From the NCBI GenBank assembly GCA_028701945.1, contig JAQVPT010000084.1, positions 1 to 11,401 on the forward strand: a stretch of DNA of 11,401 nucleotides, written 5' to 3'. The notes under the pieces were generated by a model that had not been told where the DNA came from, made no database searches, and saw nothing but the letters and a program-made list of their open reading frames with translations. The translations under genes and the position numbers were made by a program. The stretch comes from Bacteroidales bacterium. Its GTDB lineage: Bacteria; Bacteroidota; Bacteroidia; Bacteroidales; ML635J-15. This document shows, piece by piece, positions 7,588 through 11,401 of this stretch; position 1 is the stretch's first letter, and each line of letters starts with the position of its first letter.

Positions 7588-7659
7588 ATGAATAATAATT
7601 TTAATTTTGAGGAAGATTTGGGATTAAATTCAGTTTTAAGCACAAATTTTTATTTTTAA
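7588..7659 (+). other. Short reading frame upstream of the 240-residue gene (23 codons)
   Basis: An ATG opens a 23-codon frame (MNNNFNFEEDLGLNSVLST then NFYF) ending 34 bp before the 240-residue gene. Nothing about it is recognised. A TAATTTTG box lies inside it, so it could equally be promoter DNA. Low-complexity composition argues against a real gene. Confidence 0.15.
7602..7609 (+). promoter_or_regulatory. Possible -7 box for the 240-residue gene
   Basis: TAATTTTG fits TAnnTTTG and would start transcription near 7615, leaving a leader of about 80 nt. The TTTTAG at 7579-7584 is only a poor -33 match. In DNA this AT-rich such boxes occur by chance. Confidence 0.3.
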
Positions 7660-7693
7660 AGTTGTTGTAACTAAAGGTTTTAAAAGGTTAGAA

Positions 7694-8416
7694 ATGAGTA
7701 AAACAGACAAGTATATAAGCGAAATAAAACTTGATTTTTATGAGGTTGTTTCCGGTTGGATCAATTTTAGAATTATTGTTGGAGATTTTGTTTATGAAGA
7801 GAGTTTTTCATGTGTTTTTGATCCAATAATTGATTTAAAAAACTGGTTGGAAGCATTATGTACAAATGTACAGCAAACATCATTAACCTTTTTTAATGAA
7901 ATAAAGAATATTAAATTTGATATCTTAAGATTTAATAATGATTGGGATTATTTTAATATATCAGAAACTTGTGAAGAAGAAATATTTGTTGAGACCACTG
8001 TTGATAGAAAACAGTTGGTTAAAGCGTTTTATGAAGGAATTAACAATCTGTCAAAATCTGAGAAATATAATCCAAAGGAATGGGAGTTTTTTTATTATAA
8101 AGAAATCTTGTCAAAAAACTTAAATATTAAAGAGGATCAGCTTTTATCATACCTGAAGAAATTAAAACGAAAAGAACTAATAGAAGTTTTTTATGATGCA
8201 AACCCTATTTGTGAAGTTCAAAGCTTTGACGAAAAAGAAATGGAAGAATCAAAAAAACCTATGAAAATGACGATATCAAAGGATTATGATAATTGGGATG
8301 AAAAATCTAAAGAAAAGTTTATAGTTGATGTATTAAATACTAAGGTTTGTGGTTTTGATGGTGTAAAACTTTCTGAGTTTAAATCAGAAATTATAGAGAA
8401 GTATTTGTATGGTTGA
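7694..8416 (+). CDS. Uncharacterised 240-residue protein divergent from the restriction operon
   Basis: I do not recognise this protein. Residues 1-120 alternate strand-like hydrophobic segments (DFYEVVSGWINFRIIVGDF, then KFDILRFNNDWDYF) in the way of a small alpha/beta domain, as found in some immunity-like proteins. Residues 125-170 contain YYKEILSKNLNIKEDQLLSY followed by a basic KKLKRKELIEVF, which has the pattern of a winged-helix DNA-binding segment. The C-terminus is helical and charged. No signal peptide or membrane segment is seen. AAAAGG lies 6 bp before the ATG, a weak ribosome site. It is AT-rich like its neighbours. Standing alone and divergent from res, it could be a regulator of the operon, a further defence component, or unrelated cargo. 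Confidence 0.75.
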   Translation: MSKTDKYISEIKLDFYEVVSGWINFRIIVGDFVYEESFSCVFDPIIDLKNWLEALCTNVQQTSLTFFNEIKNIKFDILRFNNDWDYFNISETCEEEIFVETTVDRKQLVKAFYEGINNLSKSEKYNPKEWEFFYYKEILSKNLNIKEDQLLSYLKKLKRKELIEVFYDANPICEVQSFDEKEMEESKKPMKMTISKDYDNWDEKSKEKFIVDVLNTKVCGFDGVKLSEFKSEIIEKYLYG

Positions 8417-8655
8417 TGAGTGCACATTTAAAAATTAGTAAATTAAAGAATATAAAGGACACTATCGCGTTAATTGACATAACAGACTCCACACATACTC
8501 TATAATATATTTTAGAAAATGTTGTTTTTTTGTATTATTGTCGAGATAACAATCGACTGATTTATTTTATCTTTCTCCATTTTTTAATACGCTTCTTGCT
8601 GATTGGTGGTATTTGAATTTGAGAAGAAGGCTATTGCTTAATTTCTCTAAAACTA
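8417..8655. other. Non-coding stretch between the 240-residue gene and small RNA copy C
   Basis: No gene is seen. The only structure noticed is a small dyad GTCGA (8540-8544) with TCGAC (8553-8557), too weak to interpret. No clear terminator for the upstream gene is visible. Confidence 0.4.
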
Positions 8656-8686
8656 TTTTGTTTTCAGATATTTATGATTATATTTG
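8656..8686 (+). promoter_or_regulatory. Bacteroidota sigma-A promoter of small RNA copy C
   Basis: TTTTG (8656-8660), an 18-bp spacer beginning TTTTCA, and TATATTTG (8679-8686) form an almost ideal promoter. The -7 box and the TTGTTTTCA string are shared with copy A. In both copies the distance from the -7 box to GCGATA is 17 nt. Confidence 0.7.
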
Positions 8687-8690
8687 TACA

Positions 8691-8760
8691 GAGTTGAAGC
8701 GGCGCGATAATATCAAGCCTTACTCATGAGGCCATCTCATTATGAGACGGTCTCTTTTTT
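8691..8760 (+). ncRNA. Candidate free-standing small RNA, copy C
   Basis: About 70 nt from the inferred start to the end of the T tract. It contains GAGTT, GGCGCGATA (8701-8709) and TCAAGCCTTACTCA (8713-8726), conserved in order with copy A, then a terminator hairpin of different sequence. CTCATGAG (8723-8730) is a palindrome that overlaps the foot of the terminator stem, and GCCT (8717-8720) could pair with AGGC (8729-8732), so an alternative fold competing with the terminator is possible. The next gene rightward is on the opposite strand, which makes a cis leader role unlikely. The family is not one I can name. Confidence 0.6.
8728..8760 (+). terminator. Intrinsic terminator of small RNA copy C
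   Basis: GAGGCC (8728-8733) pairs with GGTCTC (8749-8754, one G-T pair). The stem continues inward through TCTCA with TGAGA around a short loop, and six T residues follow (8755-8760). Confidence 0.85.
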
Positions 8761-8831
8761 ATTAAAAAAATTATCCCCAATGAAGTAATTCGATATTCTA
8801 TACATGCAATCTAACCCTTATTTATTCTCCC

Positions 8832-9329
8832 TCACCACCTAACCCCCTCCAAATAATCCTCTCCTATCCCATAGAGTGAAAATATTTCCCGTTTCAACCG
8901 AACTAAATTTACAACATCTTCCATATTGTATTTGAGGACATGTTGTTTTTTGTAGGGATTATTCCAGTCTTCGGAGAGTTTAAAGATGTTGGATTTGTAT
9001 TGGCGTTGTGAGCGTTTTATTTCGAATAATTCTTCAAAGTATGCCAGTTTGTAAGAGTCCATTCCAGGCATAATGTCGCGAAATACTTTTAGGAGGTTTA
9101 CACAACGAAAATTATTTCGAATATCGAGTCCGGTTGATTTTTCAAGCATGCCGATATCTGGTCCATAGAAATAAATATAGCCATCAACCGGCTGTAGCAT
9201 GCGAATAATGTTTTCGGTATTTAAGCTGTCATCATATAGCTGTCCGAAAGTAGTTACAGAGTAAGCGTAACCAACTAAAAAAAGTTCCTGGTTAAAAAAC
9301 CATTCAAGATCGATATATAAATCTGTCAT
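8832..9329 (-). CDS. YprB-like RNase H-fold (DEDD-type) 3'-5' exonuclease domain protein
   Basis: A 165-residue protein of the ribonuclease H-like YprB type. The DEDD signature is visible: Exo I is YIDLEW with Asp7 and Glu9; Exo II is in YFYGPDIGML, with Asp58; Exo III is YNMEDVVNL near 134-142, with Asp138. The middle LLKVFRDIMPG and LFEIKR segments are usual in the family. It probably trims or degrades nucleic acid in the cytoplasm; the substrate is unknown. I start it at the ATG at 9329, because the longer frame up to 9485 adds 52 Cys/Lys-rich residues that overlap the promoter and start of the divergent gene. A weak TACCTTTA box lies at 9356-9349. Its 3' end faces small RNA copy C. Confidence 0.75.
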   Translation of the reverse strand: MTDLYIDLEWFFNQELFLVGYAYSVTTFGQLYDDSLNTENIIRMLQPVDGYIYFYGPDIGMLEKSTGLDIRNNFRCVNLLKVFRDIMPGMDSYKLAYFEELFEIKRSQRQYKSNIFKLSEDWNNPYKKQHVLKYNMEDVVNLVRLKREIFSLYGIGEDYLEGVRW

Positions 9330-9418
9330 AATGTTTTTTGTTTTTGTGTAAAGGTAGCTACGAAAACAGTAAAATTGCCATGAGTTAGTTCGATTACATC
9401 TATTGCAATTACTTTGCA

Positions 9419-9450
9419 TTTGGCTTTTTTGCGGAAGCTCCTTATATTTG
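9419..9450 (+). promoter_or_regulatory. Promoter of the 60-residue HTH gene, apparently leaderless
   Basis: TTTG (9419-9422), a 20-bp spacer and TATATTTG (9443-9450) form a good Bacteroidota promoter. The ATG at 9456 starts 6 bp after the -7 box, at about the expected transcription start, so the mRNA would have little or no leader. Confidence 0.6.
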
Positions 9451-9455
9451 TAAGT

Positions 9456-9638
9456 ATGGAAAATAAGCCAACATATACCATCCAAGAACTAGCGGATTAT
9501 TACGAAACCACACCCCGCACCATCTACAATTGGCTTACTCCAATCCGCAAACAACTACTCGAAATGAGCCCGGGAAAACAACGATTAAGAATATTGTTGC
9601 CGAAGCAGGTGAAACTTATAAAGGAATTCTTGGGATAG
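9456..9638 (+). CDS. Small helix-turn-helix DNA-binding protein (60 residues)
   Basis: The protein begins MENKPTYTIQELADYYETTP and continues RTIYNWLTPIRKQL. The TIQELADYYETT/RTIYNWL part is a classic helix-turn-helix, of the MerR-like or HTH_17-like kind with the recognition helix around residues 19-28. The basic second half, with a hydrophobic LLPKQVKLIKEFL end, may form the wing and a dimer helix. An upstream in-frame TTG at 9414 is rejected because it precedes the promoter. It is divergent from the exonuclease gene, with 126 bp between the starts, so it may regulate that gene or itself, or it may be the excisionase-like remnant of a mobile element. No target site is identified. Confidence 0.75.
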   Translation: MENKPTYTIQELADYYETTPRTIYNWLTPIRKQLLEMSPGKQRLRILLPKQVKLIKEFLG

Positions 9639-9906
9639 AAAAACTAAAATATATTATACCAAATTACAAGCAATAAAATTTCATTATTAAAAAAAATGCT
9701 GAAGAGTAAGAATGCCTTAGAAAAGGAGAAAAAATTGAATCAATTAGATAAAGAGACATGTTACTAAACTTTTTAAAGTAAAAATGAATCTATCTTATAT
9801 TGGTTTAGTGTGAACTCTTTTAAAATCGAAGAAAATAACCAAAATACACTTTAAAATATTAGTAATAAGCACGACATGTAAGTGGGGTTAGCACAAGATG
9901 AGATTA

Positions 9907-9944
9907 TCACAAAAGTAAAACCATTAGAGTTTTTACTTTTGTGA
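9907..9944. repeat. Perfect 14-bp inverted repeat with 10-nt loop
   Basis: TCACAAAAGTAAAA (9907-9920) is the exact inverse of TTTTACTTTTGTGA (9931-9944). No T tract follows on either strand, so it is not a standard terminator. It could be an operator, a recombination site or an RNA hairpin. Confidence 0.7.
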
Positions 9945-10031
9945 CAATGTTTGGAAACAGAAACGAAATGAGACCCCTGAAATATAAACACCAATTTAAT
10001 TTGCATGAAAAATTTTTAAACTTAATGAGTT

Positions 10032-10170
10032 AAGGATAATTAGAAAAACAAATTTGTGAAATATATTTATAATGGTCTCTAGAATTTATAAATAATTTAT
10101 TAAATTTGGCAACTAATTATTAGACATCAGATTTGTCAAAACATTTGTTATGAACTGTTTAATTATCCTT
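10032..10170. repeat. 11-bp inverted repeat enclosing 117 bp upstream of dGTPase
   Basis: AAGGATAATTA (10032-10042) and TAATTATCCTT (10160-10170) are perfect inverted copies. The right arm ends 28 bp before the dGTPase ATG. The enclosed DNA contains the palindrome ACAAATTTGT and is very AT-rich. It could close a folded leader or mark a small insertion. Confidence 0.4.
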
Positions 10171-10198
10171 GGTCAGAAGTAAAAAGATATAAAACTCG

Positions 10199-11401
10199 AT
10201 GAAAGAAAGATGGAATGAAATACTAAATCCAAGTACTTTTCGTAATTGGTCCAAAAGAACTGAGTATGATGGTCGTAATCCATTTGAAAATGACTATGGT
10301 CGTTTGATTTCAAGTTCTTCAATAAGAAGATTGCAAGATAAAACACAGGTGTTTCCCTTAGAAAAGAGTGATTTTATTAGAACACGATTAACACATTCAT
10401 TAGAGGTTTCATATATAGGCAGTTCCATTGGATTGAGCATTGAGAAACACTTAATTGATAATAAACTATTAGATAACAAATTTAAAGGACATATTAGTTC
10501 TTTATTAAGAGTATCTGGCTTAGTGCATGATTTAGGAAACCCTCCTTTTGGTCACTTTGGGGAAGAAGCAATTCAACATTTTTTTAAAGAGTTTTTTATT
10601 AAGAATAATAGAATACCTTTAACTGACCAAGAGAAAGCTGACTTTGCAAATTTTGATGGGAATGTGCAAACTTTTCGAATTTTAAGAAAGTTGCACTACT
10701 TTGGAGATGAGTTCAGCTTTAACTTAACATTTCCTTCATTGGCTTCAATTATTAAATACCCATCAAACTCACTTGAAGGTAATCTGGGCAATAAATCTGC
10801 TGAGATAAGTAAGAAAAAATTTGGATACTTCTGTTCAGAACAAAAAGATTATGAAAAAATAAATAATTTATTAAAATTAAATAATAGAAGACATCCAATT
10901 GTGTATTTACTGGAAGCAGCAGATGATATTGCTTATTGTGCAGCAGATATTGAAGATGGTGTAAAACTAGGATTACTTACTTTCGATGATATAAGAAAGG
11001 TTTTTTCAGCCAACTTGAAACAAAACATTGATTTATTAAATACACTAGAAAATCTCTATAAAGAAATAATTATAAATAGTAATGATAAAATAAGTGTTGT
11101 TATTCAAAAATTTAGAGTCATTGCTCAATCTATTATGATTGGAGAAGTTATTGAGTCATTCAAAGAAAACTATGATTCAATAATAACGGGGACACTTGAA
11201 AAAGAAATAATATATACGTCAAAAGCATCTGACATAAGAAAAGCATTTAAACAGTTACAATATATAGTTTTTGATAGTAAAAAAATTATGCAAGCTGAGT
11301 TAGCTGGCTGGGAATCCATTTATGGATTGCTTGAAATATTCATAAATGGAATATTATCAGAAGATTTTGTAACAGATAAAAGCAATAAAGAAAGTAGATT
11401 G
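10199..11401 (+). CDS. dgt: Deoxyguanosinetriphosphate triphosphohydrolase (dGTPase), partial at 3' end
   Basis: The frame is open from an ATG at 10199 to the window edge (401 codons, no stop). It belongs to the Dgt family of HD-domain enzymes, which split dGTP into deoxyguanosine and triphosphate. Visible signatures are SSIRRLQDKTQVFPL (41-54), RTRLTHSLEV with His66, the HD pair in LVHDLGNPPFGHFGE (His110, Asp111), FDGNVQTFRIL (152-162) and EAADDIAYCAADIEDGV (239-255), with Asp242 or Asp243 as fourth metal ligand. Related enzymes are about 440-500 residues, so little of the C-terminus is missing. No ribosome site is obvious. Dgt enzymes can be housekeeping, but dGTPases also act as antiphage proteins by draining the dNTP pool, which fits the island context. 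That role is inference. Confidence 0.9.
   Translation, partial: MKERWNEILNPSTFRNWSKRTEYDGRNPFENDYGRLISSSSIRRLQDKTQVFPLEKSDFIRTRLTHSLEVSYIGSSIGLSIEKHLIDNKLLDNKFKGHISSLLRVSGLVHDLGNPPFGHFGEEAIQHFFKEFFIKNNRIPLTDQEKADFANFDGNVQTFRILRKLHYFGDEFSFNLTFPSLASIIKYPSNSLEGNLGNKSAEISKKKFGYFCSEQKDYEKINNLLKLNNRRHPIVYLLEAADDIAYCAADIEDGVKLGLLTFDDIRKVFSANLKQNIDLLNTLENLYKEIIINSNDKISVVIQKFRVIAQSIMIGEVIESFKENYDSIITGTLEKEIIYTSKASDIRKAFKQLQYIVFDSKKIMQAELAGWESIYGLLEIFINGILSEDFVTDKSNKESRL

Larger units (their letters stand above)
9639..10198. other. 560-bp non-coding gap before the dGTPase gene
   Basis: No convincing gene. A 23-codon frame (9696-9767, starting MLKSKNALEKEKK) has no further support. The gap holds the 14-bp inverted repeat at 9907-9944 and the widely spaced inverted repeat at 10032-10170. 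A weak TATCCTTG box lies near 10163-10170, upstream of the dGTPase start. Confidence 0.5.

Noticed and set aside
8446..8472. Possible fourth copy of the small RNA core (CGCGATA on the minus strand)
   Set aside because: Only about seven bases match, with no promoter at the right spacing and no hairpin after it.
9330..9485. N-terminal extension of the exonuclease to a 217-residue protein
   Set aside because: The extra 52 residues are Cys/Lys-rich and low complexity, and they overlap the promoter and start of the divergent HTH gene. The conserved domain begins right after the ATG at 9329.
10294..10479. 61-codon reading frame on the minus strand
   Set aside because: It lies wholly inside the dGTPase gene in another frame and has no features of its own.
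1..11401. CRISPR array, tRNA or rRNA genes
   Set aside because: No regularly spaced 23-47 bp repeats and no tRNA cloverleaf or rRNA segments were seen by eye.

Overview
The window is an AT-rich stretch of a Bacteroidota chromosome, probably Bacteroidales or Marinilabiliales-like. The evidence is TAnnTTTG promoter boxes with a TTG/TTTG box about 18-20 bp upstream, the near absence of Shine-Dalgarno sites, and Bacteroidota-type protein families such as the VapE/DUF3874-like fragment at the left edge. The layout is that of a defence or mobile island.

Left edge (1-483): the 3' end of a VapE/VirE-type (DUF3874-like) mobile-element gene, broken by an in-frame TAA. It faces a short free-standing RNA gene on the minus strand (promoter, about 60 nt, terminator at 299-393), with a degenerate second copy of that element behind it (401-455). 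Positions 484-1299 hold no convincing gene, but do hold several inverted repeats and an 11-bp tandem repeat that touches the stop codon of mod.

Core (1300-7234, minus strand): a type III restriction-modification operon in the order res, dinD, mod. Between dinD and mod lies a 26-codon remnant of a GxxExxY (PDDEXK-type) gene, bracketed by imperfect inverted repeats. Divergent from res is an unrecognised 240-residue gene (7694-8416), separated by a 450-bp control region with promoter-like boxes, an operator-like inverted repeat and an A12 tract.

Right side: a second, well conserved copy of the short RNA (8656-8760, plus strand), in inverted orientation to the first. It is followed by a compact YprB-like RNase H-fold exonuclease (minus), a divergent 60-residue helix-turn-helix protein with an apparently leaderless promoter, a 560-bp gap with long inverted repeats, and the first 401 codons of a dGTP triphosphohydrolase that runs off the window.

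In function, Res and Mod would cut and protect DNA, DinD is a DNA-damage-associated partner, and the dGTPase could add nucleotide depletion as a second barrier to phage. The least explained element is the duplicated short RNA: two copies with matching promoter, core and terminator architecture flank the restriction operon in opposite orientations, and neither sits upstream of a gene it could lead.
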